DNA from: an uncultured Eubacterium sp.
GTDB taxonomy: Bacteria; Bacillota; Clostridia; Lachnospirales; Lachnospiraceae
DNA: 52,228 bases
Assembly (NCBI GenBank): GCA_947384955.1
Contig: CANDJC010000013.1
Coordinates: 1-52,228 of the forward strand
Direction: 5' to 3'
Below, piece after piece: positions 40,753 through 50,181 of this stretch (position 1 is its first letter; each line of letters opens with the position of its first letter). A program made the position numbers and the translations under genes. The notes beneath the pieces were generated by a model that saw nothing but the letters and a program-made list of their open reading frames with translations, was not told the origin of the DNA and did not search any database.

Positions 40753-42111
40753 GAAAGAGAAAAATTAGGCTCACGGATGGGATTTATCTTACTGTCCGCC
40801 GGCTGTGCCATTGGAATTGGAAATGTCTGGAGATTTCCCTACGTCGCCGGTGCTTACGGCGGTGGTGCATTTGTACTGTTCTATCTGTTTTTCCTCGTAA
40901 CAATGGGCATACCTGTCATGACAATGGAATTTGCAGTGGGACGCGCCAGCCGCAAAAGCATCATCAAAAGCTTTAAGGAGCTGGAACGTCCCGGGCAGAA
41001 ATGGCATCTAAACGGATGGCTCGGAATGGCTGGAAACTATCTGTTAATGATGTTTTATACAACAGTAACCGGATGGATGCTGTATTATTTCTATCAGATG
41101 CTCACAGGGAAATTTCAGGGGAAGGACCCGCAGCAGGTAGAATCCATGTTTGGAGAAATGCTTGCCAGTCCCGGGGTATTGACAGCTGCCATGTTTATTG
41201 TTGTAACCGCCGGAATTTTAGTCTGTTCTATCGGGCTGCAAAAAGGCGTAGAAAGAATCACAAAAACGATGATGAGCCTGCTGCTTGCTATTATCATCAT
41301 CCTTGCAGTTCACAGCTGTACATTAGACGGCGGCATAGAAGGACTGAAATTCTATCTGCTGCCCGACTTTCAGAAAATAAAAGAAACCGGTATCTGGGAA
41401 ACCATAATCGCAGCCATGAATCAGGCATTTTTTACGTTAAGTCTCGGCATTGGCTCCATGGGGATTTTTGGCAGCTATATTGATAAAAAACGCAGTCTTT
41501 TGGGAGAATCTGTCAATATCGCCATACTGGATACCTTTGTAGCGCTTGTTTCCGGGCTGATTATTTTTCCGTCCTGCTTTGCCTTTGGCATCAGCCCGAA
41601 TCAGGGACCCAGACTGATTTTTATTACACTGCCGAATGTATTTAACGAAATGTTAGGCGGACGCATCTGGGGCACGCTGTTTTTTGTCTTTATGTCTTTT
41701 GCAGCATTTTCTACGATACTGGCTGTATTTGAAAATATTATTTCCTGCGGCATGGATTTATTTCACTGGAGCCGGAAACAGTCCTGCCTGTTTAACTTTG
41801 CGGCTCTCTTTCTTCTGTCCCTGCCATGCGCACTGGGTTACAATCTTTTGTCTGATTTTCAGCCGCTTGGAGAAGGAAGCACTGTCCTGGACTTAGAAGA
41901 CTTTCTGGTAAGCAACATCCTGCTGCCGGTCGGGTCATTGTGCTATCTTTTGTTCTGCGTCACCCGTCTGGGCTGGGGATATAAAAACTATGAGGCAGAA
42001 GTCAATACCGGCCAAGGCTTAAAGCTGCCGAAGCAAATCCAGGGCTATGTGACTTATGTCCTGCCAGTGCTGCTTGTCTTTTTAATTGTGAAAGGTCTTA
42101 TCGACCGCTGA
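40750..42111 (+). CDS. sodium-dependent neurotransmitter-symporter family transporter
   Basis: 453 aa, about 11 membrane helices. NSS-family hallmarks: GNVWRFPY in helix 1 (residues 24-31) with the unwound substrate/sodium site, GGGAFVLFY in helix 2, GMAGNYLLMMFYTTVTGWMLYYF in helix 3, and MNQAFFTLSLGIGSMGIFGSY in helix 6. Bacterial members (LeuT, MhsT, TnaT) import amino acids with Na+; the specific substrate cannot be read. It is monocistronic, with a terminator hairpin 4 nt after the stop. The start is ATG unless CTG 40729 is used. Confidence 0.95.
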   Translation: MEREKLGSRMGFILLSAGCAIGIGNVWRFPYVAGAYGGGAFVLFYLFFLVTMGIPVMTMEFAVGRASRKSIIKSFKELERPGQKWHLNGWLGMAGNYLLMMFYTTVTGWMLYYFYQMLTGKFQGKDPQQVESMFGEMLASPGVLTAAMFIVVTAGILVCSIGLQKGVERITKTMMSLLLAIIIILAVHSCTLDGGIEGLKFYLLPDFQKIKETGIWETIIAAMNQAFFTLSLGIGSMGIFGSYIDKKRSLLGESVNIAILDTFVALVSGLIIFPSCFAFGISPNQGPRLIFITLPNVFNEMLGGRIWGTLFFVFMSFAAFSTILAVFENIISCGMDLFHWSRKQSCLFNFAALFLLSLPCALGYNLLSDFQPLGEGSTVLDLEDFLVSNILLPVGSLCYLLFCVTRLGWGYKNYEAEVNTGQGLKLPKQIQGYVTYVLPVLLVFLIVKGLIDR

Positions 42112-42115
42112 ATGA

Positions 42116-42156
42116 AAACGTCATCCTTTTCTTTTTTGGAGAGAAGGATGACGTTT
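42116..42156. terminator. bidirectional terminator between transporter and DUF4132 gene
   Basis: AAACGTCATCCTT (42116-42128) pairs perfectly with 42144-42156 (13 bp, 15-nt loop). Arms end in short A/T runs on both sides, so it can serve both convergent genes. Confidence 0.65.
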
Positions 42157-42268
42157 CCAGCTGCATATGTCTTTGGTTTATCACACCTGATTCAGTCAAT
42201 AAAAGTCATAATCTGATTAAATTTATCTCTGCGTAAAAATCTGTTCCATAAACGCCTCCATTCCTGCA

Positions 42269-45200
42269 TCATTCCCGAATCTGCTCTAAAATAAACGGGT
42301 CCCGAATTTTCTTATCCTCCGCTAACAGCACAATCTTAGACATAATTTCCGCCGTTTTCGGGTCCTCGTCCACAAACGGCAGGAACAGCTTTCCCCGCCT
42401 CTGGCTGTGCACCGGCAGTATTTTCAGCATAGCGCCGCCCTCCTGATGTACGACACCGCTGCCAAGATGCACATTATAATTCCCCCTTGTCCCCGTAATC
42501 ACCGCATGCGCATCTTTTAAGACCACATTGTTAAGCCCGAACAGCGGCAGATTAAACTCCACAATCGCACGGCGCATCTCAATTGTGGAATGGCTTGTCT
42601 GCGGGTCCACACCTCCTGCATGTGCCACACTGGCTGCTAAATCCACATCCCGCATAACTTCGCTGTAAATCAAATCCGGCACTTGTTCAATCGTAAGCGG
42701 TTCAAATGTCCTCCGGTCAGAAAATTCCACCCATTCCAGCGTCGGCGCTTCGATATCACTCGGTGAAAACCAGTCTGCCAGCGCATAAATCTTCGCGATA
42801 ATATTTTCCTTATAGAAAATTTTCTGCAATCCTTCCTCATAATCTGCAATCCATCGCCGTCCTTTCAGACATGCCGCTGTTTTTTTCGGCTGAATCTGAT
42901 TCCCGGCAAACATTCTGGAAGCCTTAAGCCCCCGTTCTTCCGGCAGTTTTACATACAGCTCCCGGAATACCTGGCGGAACGGCTGGCGTATCTGCTGCTC
43001 AAATAAATATTTCTGATATGCCTGCCATACCCCCGCCCGGTATAAATCCAGCGGATGCGCAATGCGAATCTTCTGCCCCTGATATAAATGAACTTTCTTA
43101 TGATTCAGAGTCTGCAAATACAAGCTTCTGTTACCGGCTGCATGATTCTCTGAAATATTCTCCGCACCTATAGTATCGGAATCTTCGCTCCCCTCTTCTT
43201 TTAAAACAGTACCACTTTCACCTTCTGATACGAAAAATCCTGTCTCATCCCCGCATACAAACACAAGTGTTCTCAAAACTGCCCCGGCTGCCGGATTTTT
43301 CATCAGTCCTTCAGCTTCTTCTGCCATAAATTCCGCTCCGTCCTCCATAGACTCTTCCAGCATCTTTTTGGCCCGTGCGTACTGCTCCTTCAGCTTCCTG
43401 CAGGCATTCTTCATCTCCAGAACCTGTGGATGTTTTCTAACTTTTACAGGCAGTGATTTCAGCGTTTTTCCGTCTTTTTTACACAGGATTTCACTTTTTC
43501 CTGCCTCATCCACATGCAGGCAGATATCTGTATCCTCCACACGGACCCATTTCATCAGCGGCGCAAATTCTTCTGCCAGCCTTCCTTCCATATTTAAAAT
43601 GAGCCTGGTCACATCGGCATATCCGGCATGAACGCTTAGATTTACAAGCGCTGTCTGCACTGCTTTTCCCTCGCTTGCTCTCCTCTGTGCGCCAAACTGC
43701 CTGGATTCTTTTTCGAAGTTTCGGATAAACTGATACCGCTCCATCAAATCCCGCTCTCTGTCCGCTGCAAAAGGCACCAGACCGTAGCTCATCAGCAAAT
43801 CCTTATTCCGCTTATCAATAATCCGGGCACGCAGATTTTCCAGCGTGACCTTTCCAGAGGCCGCGTCCGCATATTTTCTCGCTCTGGAATGCTTCTGCCC
43901 GTCTGAAATATATTTTGCTGCTTTATAAAGTATCCCAAAATTGTGCTCTCCCAGCAGGCTGTATGCTTCCCGGAACCATTCGATGTCGAATGCCCCGTCC
44001 TGTAATTCCTCTGCTGAAAGCGGCGTATATCTGGCAATCACGGCCATTTTCGCATCATCAAACCGCTCATTCATATGCGCCATAAAATAATAACAGCCGC
44101 TCTTGAGCCCTTTCCAGCCAAGATACTGTTCTATCAAATCTATCCACTGCGGCGCATACATGGCTGTCTCCACCAGCCGCTGCGTCCGAATATCTGTACC
44201 CTCTAATGCTTCTCTCAAAACCCGGGCATTGTCTCCGGCTGCCGGATAACATGCCTTTAACAGCCTGCTTAAGACTTCCGGCTTTGCGGTGCCGGATGAA
44301 TGATACCAGGAATAATAAACTTCCCTTCCAAGCGCGTCGTTCCCAAGCGCTTTCAAAATCCGCACAAGATATGCCGTTCCCTGTATATAAGTAATTCCTG
44401 ATATATCTTTTGAAAACACCGTCTCCGCTTCTGAACGCCTAAGCTCCGTGTCTGTCATAAGAGGCACAATCGTATCATACAATTTTTGAACCAGTCTGCC
44501 GCACCAGGTATCTTCTCCCGCCAGCGCTGCTCCCCGCTCTGAAACTGCCTGTCCCGTTTCTTCTCCAAAAAACTTTCTCCACAGGGAACGGTTGAAAGGA
44601 TTTGCGTATTCTCCTTTCACAAGCTGGGTCAGAGCTGTCAGATTATCGCTTCTGTTAAAATAATCCAGAATGGCCTGATATAATATATCCTCTGAAATAA
44701 GCCCCAGATGATATGCCTTCAAAAACCAGTACGGCGTTAGCGGCGTCAGCTTCCTGTCTCCAATCCCGCGATAAGCTGCCGAATCCGCTAAAAATCTGGA
44801 ATTCTGTCCCGGTCTGCTGCCCGCCAGCTCCAGCTTCCATGCCGTATAAAATGCTTTTGTAAATTCTTCGTCTGTCTCCCAGTATGCAAGTCCCTCCAGC
44901 AAACGGTTCAAAAAGCAGAGGTTTCCCGCCGGAGTCCATGATGTGTTTTGCATTCCGTTCCAGCCATGATAGTAAAAAGGCACCATTTTGTTTTTCGGGC
45001 TGATAACCTGCGCCATAGCCCGGGCACCCTGAAGCCCTGCCTGAAACAGAAGCTTCCGGTCCAAAAATTCATAACGGTAGTTCAGACGCACATTCTGAAT
45101 CTGTCTTTCATATTCCAGCTCCATTTCAAGCGGCTGAAACGGCATCTTTCCAAATACCGCCTCGTAAAACACTTTCGCCCCCTGATACGTCTGCGTATTA

Positions 45201-47746
45201 TGAAGCAGCAGCCTTGCTTCCCATTCGATAAATGTCCCGTAACCGCCAATCTCATTTTGATAAAAATCCCGCAGCTCCTGCGCCAGCGGATAGTTTTCCA
45301 GACAATAGGTCTGATGCAGCTGCCTGCCCTCCTGTCCTGCATTCCCGCGTTTCCCGGACTCCTTCAGCTGCGTATAAGCATTGCCCAGTAACGTTTTTCC
45401 CCCAAATGCCGCAGTATATTCAAAATCCCGGTTTTTGCGGATAAATGCATCCAGTTTTTTATTTTTATCTATAATTTCCTTCTCTGGCAAAGGAAGCAAA
45501 GCCTGTACCGCCTCTGTTCCCTCATCAAATAGAGGAATCTCCGGCAGGATATCCGGGTCGTAAATCCCAAAGCCTTTCTGCTGTGATAATGGTAAATTTT
45601 CTTTACGGCCTGGCTGAAATTTCTCTGCCGGATATTCTTCTGTCGAAACCGAAGCTTGTTCTATCTGAGCCTTCCCTGTCACAGATTTTTCTATCACAGA
45701 TTCTCCCATTAATAATTTTTCTGCTGCAAATTCTTCTATTACGGATTTTCCTGTCACAGATTTTTCAGCCACGGATTTTCCCATCACAGACTTTTCCATC
45801 CCGGTCTCTTCTATCACAAATTTTTCTATTAGTATTTTCTCTTTATCAGATGGTTTTTGAATCAAACCAGCCAGCGGCCTTACACGCTCGTAAAAGTCTG
45901 CTCTTTTTTCTTTTTCTGACAGACGCATCAGCAAATCCAGCCCCGCGCTGCGTTTTTCTTCTTTTTTATCTGTCAGTAACCGTTTCAGGCACTCTTCCAT
46001 ACAGGCATCATCCTGCTCTGCCAGAAACTTCAGCAGATGACTGCGCAGCCTACTCCGTTTCAAGCGCAGCATATCTTCCATCAGCCGGTAATCGGACACT
46101 GTAAATTCCAGCTTTTCTGCAAGGGCAGCAGCTTTCGAGGATGTAAATTCCTCCGCATTTCCCATATACTGAATCAGCAGTTCCCGCTGCTTTTGATTCG
46201 ACGGCTGATACAGCAGCAGATTCAATAAAAATCCCCTGGCATAGCTGCCTGCGCTTACTCCGCCCAAAAGCGCTGCCGTCTGCGTAATTTTCTCTTCATC
46301 CGCCAGCACATATGCCGTAAAAGCCAGCTGGCAGATAATCTCAGACGGCTTCAGTTCCACTCTGTGCCATGGAAAAATACACGGCTCATAGACAGCTCCC
46401 TTCTTAGGCAGCTGTTCATAAATGCTGTACAGTTTTTCATACTGAATCAGCGCATCCTCACGGTCTGTAAAATAATCTGTAAGCACTGCCTTTTTCGGCC
46501 TTTTAATTTCCATCGGATATAAAAAATCAGGATATAATAATTTCTGTACATGCTCCATGCACCGCGTATGAAAAGCCGGCATATACGCAGCCACAAGTTC
46601 CAGGTCGTCTGTATGCTCCAGAATTACTTTCCGTGCTGTACGGATTTTCAGGCTTTCATCAAATAAATGCTCATTATAATAAGATGCCGCAAGCTTCTGA
46701 GACCTGCTGCCATTGTCTGTCAGTTCCATCATTGCAGCCACCGCATCCTGCGCCTCGTCAAATCCCAGCGCCCAGAGTGCCGTGCTGACTGCAACGGCAT
46801 CATCTGTCTTAAGCTGTTCCTGACAGTATTGCCTGTCTCTCAGACACCGGCCTGTCATCTGCAGCAGTTTTCTGCTCATCCTGTCTGCGGCAGCGCCATA
46901 AAAAATGCCGGTCCATGCAGAAACCGCCCTCTGCACCGATGAATAACGGATTAAATTATGATTTTCTATTAATTCAAAAAGCGTTAAAAATGCGTCTTTC
47001 GTCCCTTCATCCATTGTTTCACAGACAGCCTGGCGCAGCCCCTCCTGGAGTCTTGCCGCCACCAGAAGGTCCCCTGTCAGTTTATGAAGTTTTCGGTTAT
47101 CCGACTGAAAGATGCCCAGTATCATTTCCCGGTCCAGATAAGCCGTATTCTGTTCACTTAAAATCAAATTCTCGAGCGCCTGAATGACCGCCTGATTGCC
47201 CCGGTCAATCTCCGCCGCATAAATCAGGCTGAAATTCCGGTTAAAATTCCATTCATGCTTCACATAATCCATCTTTTCTGCATCCAGCCGCCTGTAAATG
47301 AGGTCTTCCAGGCTTGTGCCGCAGTAAAACAGCTTTTCATATGTCATAAGCAGAGAAAAAACAAGATGCATCTGAGGCCCATACCCTGCGGTACGCACCG
47401 TCCTCCGATACCATCCATAAGAAAATGGAAACTGATTTAGTTTATCAATGATATACAGAAACGATTCCTGATATTCAGACGGCACAAACGCATTCAGCAA
47501 AGCCTTATGTACCTTAGAACCCGGCAGCAGCCCCTTCTGCCCGAACCACTCAGACGGCTTTTTATCCGGATTCGCATAAAACTCCCTCGCAATCCGCCCC
47601 GTCCGGTTTTTGCCGTCTTTCAGCCGCCCTGCCACCTCCAGCGCCAGCTCTTTATCATGCCCGGACAGTTTCTCAATACGCTTTTCCAGCTCCTGAATTC
47701 TTTTTAATGTAACTGCCCTTCTCGTATTATAGTCAAATCCTGCCAT
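42269..47746 (-). CDS. giant DUF4132-family protein (DUF5724/DUF4132/C-terminal domain)
   Basis: 1825 aa from ATG at 47744-47746 (MAGFDYNTRRAV), with GGGGAGG 10 nt upstream. Mostly helical and HEAT-like in the first ~600 residues (DUF5724-type), then a DUF4132-like central region. The strongly conserved C-terminus contains EVMRDVDLAASVAHAGGVDP, NYNVHLGSGVVHQEGGAMLK and HSQRRGKLFLPFVDEDPKTA. Residues ~636-696 are an inserted run of five-residue repeats (EKSVT, GKSVI, EEFAA and so on). Relatives are linked with MoxR-ATPase/VWA or WGR conflict and stress systems, none of which is here. The role is unknown. It follows a 139-aa gene by 1 nt, so the two are probably coupled. Confidence 0.85.
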   Translation of the reverse strand: MAGFDYNTRRAVTLKRIQELEKRIEKLSGHDKELALEVAGRLKDGKNRTGRIAREFYANPDKKPSEWFGQKGLLPGSKVHKALLNAFVPSEYQESFLYIIDKLNQFPFSYGWYRRTVRTAGYGPQMHLVFSLLMTYEKLFYCGTSLEDLIYRRLDAEKMDYVKHEWNFNRNFSLIYAAEIDRGNQAVIQALENLILSEQNTAYLDREMILGIFQSDNRKLHKLTGDLLVAARLQEGLRQAVCETMDEGTKDAFLTLFELIENHNLIRYSSVQRAVSAWTGIFYGAAADRMSRKLLQMTGRCLRDRQYCQEQLKTDDAVAVSTALWALGFDEAQDAVAAMMELTDNGSRSQKLAASYYNEHLFDESLKIRTARKVILEHTDDLELVAAYMPAFHTRCMEHVQKLLYPDFLYPMEIKRPKKAVLTDYFTDREDALIQYEKLYSIYEQLPKKGAVYEPCIFPWHRVELKPSEIICQLAFTAYVLADEEKITQTAALLGGVSAGSYARGFLLNLLLYQPSNQKQRELLIQYMGNAEEFTSSKAAALAEKLEFTVSDYRLMEDMLRLKRSRLRSHLLKFLAEQDDACMEECLKRLLTDKKEEKRSAGLDLLMRLSEKEKRADFYERVRPLAGLIQKPSDKEKILIEKFVIEETGMEKSVMGKSVAEKSVTGKSVIEEFAAEKLLMGESVIEKSVTGKAQIEQASVSTEEYPAEKFQPGRKENLPLSQQKGFGIYDPDILPEIPLFDEGTEAVQALLPLPEKEIIDKNKKLDAFIRKNRDFEYTAAFGGKTLLGNAYTQLKESGKRGNAGQEGRQLHQTYCLENYPLAQELRDFYQNEIGGYGTFIEWEARLLLHNTQTYQGAKVFYEAVFGKMPFQPLEMELEYERQIQNVRLNYRYEFLDRKLLFQAGLQGARAMAQVISPKNKMVPFYYHGWNGMQNTSWTPAGNLCFLNRLLEGLAYWETDEEFTKAFYTAWKLELAGSRPGQNSRFLADSAAYRGIGDRKLTPLTPYWFLKAYHLGLISEDILYQAILDYFNRSDNLTALTQLVKGEYANPFNRSLWRKFFGEETGQAVSERGAALAGEDTWCGRLVQKLYDTIVPLMTDTELRRSEAETVFSKDISGITYIQGTAYLVRILKALGNDALGREVYYSWYHSSGTAKPEVLSRLLKACYPAAGDNARVLREALEGTDIRTQRLVETAMYAPQWIDLIEQYLGWKGLKSGCYYFMAHMNERFDDAKMAVIARYTPLSAEELQDGAFDIEWFREAYSLLGEHNFGILYKAAKYISDGQKHSRARKYADAASGKVTLENLRARIIDKRNKDLLMSYGLVPFAADRERDLMERYQFIRNFEKESRQFGAQRRASEGKAVQTALVNLSVHAGYADVTRLILNMEGRLAEEFAPLMKWVRVEDTDICLHVDEAGKSEILCKKDGKTLKSLPVKVRKHPQVLEMKNACRKLKEQYARAKKMLEESMEDGAEFMAEEAEGLMKNPAAGAVLRTLVFVCGDETGFFVSEGESGTVLKEEGSEDSDTIGAENISENHAAGNRSLYLQTLNHKKVHLYQGQKIRIAHPLDLYRAGVWQAYQKYLFEQQIRQPFRQVFRELYVKLPEERGLKASRMFAGNQIQPKKTAACLKGRRWIADYEEGLQKIFYKENIIAKIYALADWFSPSDIEAPTLEWVEFSDRRTFEPLTIEQVPDLIYSEVMRDVDLAASVAHAGGVDPQTSHSTIEMRRAIVEFNLPLFGLNNVVLKDAHAVITGTRGNYNVHLGSGVVHQEGGAMLKILPVHSQRRGKLFLPFVDEDPKTAEIMSKIVLLAEDKKIRDPFILEQIRE

Positions 47747-47747
47747 C

Positions 47748-48167
47748 TTACCACATCCTCCCCGCAAGCATCGTCATCCTGACAAACGTAAACACCTGAT
47801 TCTCTGTGATACAAATCGTTTCGTCCAGACTTTCCAGGGGCCTGCCATCCATAAAAACCCGGTAAATGCCATCCTCAAAGCACTGAATCGCATTTTCCCG
47901 GGCTTCCTCCAGTTCTGCTCCCTTTTCTCCATAATGAAATCCAAAAGAAATTTTTCCCGTTACAGCCCTATCCTCCATTTCTTCTTTTGTCAGACAGCAT
48001 AATAGCTCCTGGGATTCCCGCTTTTTGTTATAGTCCGAAACCCCTCTTTCTGTAACCGCCAGAATCAGTTCCCGCACAGAAGACGGCCGGCCTATAATTT
48101 CATATTCATAAGACTGGACCGTACTGCGTCTTTTTCCGATAGATTTTAAATTTACTTTTATTTTCAT
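47748..48167 (-). CDS. 139-aa partner of the DUF4132 protein
   Basis: 139 aa, soluble, basic N-terminus (MKIKVNLKSIGKRRSTVQSY). The C-terminal third, YRVFMDGRPLESLDETICIT then NQVFTFVRMTMLAGRMW, reads like the end of a beta-grasp protein of the ThiS/MoaD type, but the di-glycine tail is replaced by AGRMW. I do not recognise a named family. It is separated by a single base from the giant gene, so a joint function is likely. No clear promoter; a weak TGGAAA/TATACT pair lies ~150 nt upstream. Confidence 0.75.
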   Translation of the reverse strand: MKIKVNLKSIGKRRSTVQSYEYEIIGRPSSVRELILAVTERGVSDYNKKRESQELLCCLTKEEMEDRAVTGKISFGFHYGEKGAELEEARENAIQCFEDGIYRVFMDGRPLESLDETICITENQVFTFVRMTMLAGRMW

Positions 48168-48371
48168 AGAAACAGCCTTTCAAAGCAGATTCCCTGCCGC
48201 CTTTCCAGTATATCTGAATTTCCTGTTTTCTGGTCTGGTTATTTCAGCTGTCTTTTTCGTTCCGATACTGGCAGGCGTGGTTTCCTAAATCTGTTTTTGC
48301 TTCGAGTATACCACAGACCAGAGGATATTTCCATTGTATAATCACAAAACCATACTCAGCTCACACAGAAA

Positions 48372-49022
48372 TCACAAACAGTTTTCCATCCCTTTCAGTT
48401 CCCAGACATATCCCCCTATCTGCTCCCCGGCCGTCACCAGCCCGAATACCATATAATACAGCTCAATCCCCGCCGGGAGCATTACCGCAAACCAGCTGTT
48501 TGAAAAAAGCAGTATCAATATCATCGGCAGGCTCATTTTCTGCAGATTCAGTTTCCTAAAAAAACCGATATATGGCAGTATCTGCGGAAACATCTGTACA
48601 AATACTGTAATCACAGGCAGAATATAAGTGCTGTCCCTGGCTAACAGCGTAGGAATCCACGGCAGCAATACCGTCGTCTCATTCACAGCGACCGCCAGAC
48701 GTATCCCGTTATACAGTACAATCATAACCGGAAGCTGCAATAATGCGGACAGGCACCCCATGCTGCCTGTCCCCTCTTCCCGGTACAGCTTTTGCAGTTC
48801 CGCAGTCATTTTATCCTGTCTGTTTTTATATTTATTTTTAATTTCTTCTGCCTTCCTGTTAATCACCTGCTGCTTTTTCATTGATGCCCTCTGTTTTCGA
48901 TTGAATGGAATCATACATAAGCGGACAATAACCGTAATCAGTACAATCGCTATCCCATAATCCCCGCATACAGCATACAAAAGTTCAATCAGCTGCCGTA
49001 TGCCCTCATACAGCATGTTCAT
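48372..49022 (-). CDS. YidC/Oxa1-family membrane insertase paralog
   Basis: 216 aa with five predicted membrane helices. Oxa1/YidC core: an arginine in the first core helix (R34 in TVIVRLCMIPFNRKQ), the basic cytoplasmic hairpin NRKAEEIKNKYKNRQDKM with LQKLYREEG, then GCLSALLQLPVMIVLYNGIR and LFSNSWFAVMLPAGIELYYMV. It lacks the N-terminal lipoprotein signal of the housekeeping SpoIIIJ/YidC. It overlaps the upstream merR-type gene by 4 nt, so it is likely a specialised, regulated paralog. Confidence 0.9.
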   Translation of the reverse strand: MNMLYEGIRQLIELLYAVCGDYGIAIVLITVIVRLCMIPFNRKQRASMKKQQVINRKAEEIKNKYKNRQDKMTAELQKLYREEGTGSMGCLSALLQLPVMIVLYNGIRLAVAVNETTVLLPWIPTLLARDSTYILPVITVFVQMFPQILPYIGFFRKLNLQKMSLPMILILLFSNSWFAVMLPAGIELYYMVFGLVTAGEQIGGYVWELKGMENCL

Positions 49023-49708
49023 TTATCCATTTCCTCCTCCCTCTGATTTTTCCGTTCCCTGCGCCAGGCTGCAAAACCCGTCCCATAAATCGTCAGAATC
49101 ATTACAAAAAAAGCAATCAGAAAAATATTCAGGGAATTTTTTCCCATAGCTGCAGATATAATATGAAGCACCGGCACTGAAATACAGAGTATCCAAAAAC
49201 TGACAGAAATTACCCCTGCCAGCCAGGGGCGGCGAAATATTCTTATAATCAGCGAATCCCAGTGAAAGACCCCGGATATCGTAAACTCTGTGATATCTTC
49301 TATCAGTTCCGCAGCCTCTGCAAAATGCATGCCTTTGTCTTCCTCTCTATGTACATAATTTAAGTAATGATTTAATTTTTCTTCATTTAACTGCTCCTCC
49401 AGCAATACCATACCGCAAAGCTCAATTGCTCCCTGCAGATTCTCCATCTGCATTTCTAATTCCTGCTTTTGTCTTAATAAGATATCTTTCATCTCAGCTT
49501 TTCCATTCAGCAGCAGATAAATCGTATCAATCGATACTCCCATTTTCCGATACAATAAAATCTGCTTCATCCGCTGCACATCTTCCTGGGAATAATCCCG
49601 GTATTTACTGTCCGCTTCCCTGGCCGGAGTCAGTAATCCTTTTCTCTCATAAAAACGCACATTGCTCACCTTCAAACCTGCGAGTTCTGCTGCTTCGCTT
49701 ATTCTCAT
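49019..49708 (-). CDS. MerR-family regulator with C-terminal membrane helices
   Basis: 229 aa from ATG at 49706-49708 (MRISEAAELAGLKV), with AAAGGAG 7 nt upstream. MerR winged helix at 1-70 (SNVRFYERKGLL, KYRDYSQEDVQRMKQIL), dimerising coiled coil ~75-115, a linker, then two strong hydrophobic helices (~163-187 and ~191-214) and a charged tail. It is thus a transcription factor anchored in the membrane. Coupled by a 4-nt overlap to a YidC paralog, suggesting control by membrane insertion or envelope state. Confidence 0.9.
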   Translation of the reverse strand: MRISEAAELAGLKVSNVRFYERKGLLTPAREADSKYRDYSQEDVQRMKQILLYRKMGVSIDTIYLLLNGKAEMKDILLRQKQELEMQMENLQGAIELCGMVLLEEQLNEEKLNHYLNYVHREEDKGMHFAEAAELIEDITEFTISGVFHWDSLIIRIFRRPWLAGVISVSFWILCISVPVLHIISAAMGKNSLNIFLIAFFVMILTIYGTGFAAWRRERKNQREEEMDK

Positions 49709-49787
49709 TCTTTTGCTCCTTTCTTTCAGATACTTCATCTATACACCCTGTACCTGGTGCAGAGTCAAGCATATTTTTATTTTATAC

Positions 49788-49812
49788 AAAAAAAGGACTG
49801 GTCACCCAATCC
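49788..49812 (-). terminator. intrinsic terminator upstream of the merR-type gene
   Basis: On the minus strand GGATTGG, loop GTGA, CCAGTCC, then seven T residues (49788-49794). A flanking AAGGA/TCCTT match lengthens the stem. It begins immediately after the stop of the 15-codon leader ORF and ends 79 nt before the merR-type start. It may be an attenuator for that operon or the end of the DIP1984-like gene transcript. Confidence 0.75.
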
Positions 49813-49860
49813 TTAACAGCAGCCTCCACATCGTTCTGCAGCTGCCTGCAATACAGCCAT
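49813..49860 (-). CDS. putative 15-aa Cys-rich leader peptide
   Basis: ATG with GGAGG 8 nt upstream encodes MAVLQAAAERCGGCC and stops directly at the base of the terminator hairpin. Three of the last five residues are cysteine. The Shine-Dalgarno can pair with CCTC just before the ATG (GAGG-TAAG-CCTC), and GCAGC/GCTGC segments offer a competing stem. The layout resembles a translation-sensing attenuator. Very short, so it may be chance. Confidence 0.4.
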   Translation of the reverse strand: MAVLQAAAERCGGCC

Positions 49861-50181
49861 GAGGCTTACCTCCGGTCAGCTGATTTAATGCCAAACCTTA
49901 CTCATGGATTTCAGCATGCTTCCATGCCTAAACGAAAGTTCACAGTGTCCGTTCACCGTTAACAAAACTGACCATTCACTGTTTACATAAAACCTAAAAC
50001 AGAACACATAAAACCGAATACGCTTTTTTGAAGAATCGAATCACTGCAATATGGCATCAGCCATTCGTTCAGCCATTCAAATATCTTCCCATAAAATGCT
50101 TATCAGCAGTATGCCTGATGCGGCGTAACCCTGCCGCGGGAAACCAGGTTTGAGATTTTCGTACTGTAGGCAGAAATTTAA
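49861..50181. other. 320-bp region without a recognised gene
   Basis: Between the DIP1984-like gene stop and the Cys-rich leader ORF. On the minus strand it contains a few very short stop-interrupted frames (such as MSKVWH) and a GCATG/CATGC stem near 49910-49930. No promoter consensus was found by eye; it may be the 5' part of the leader transcript. Confidence 0.4.
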
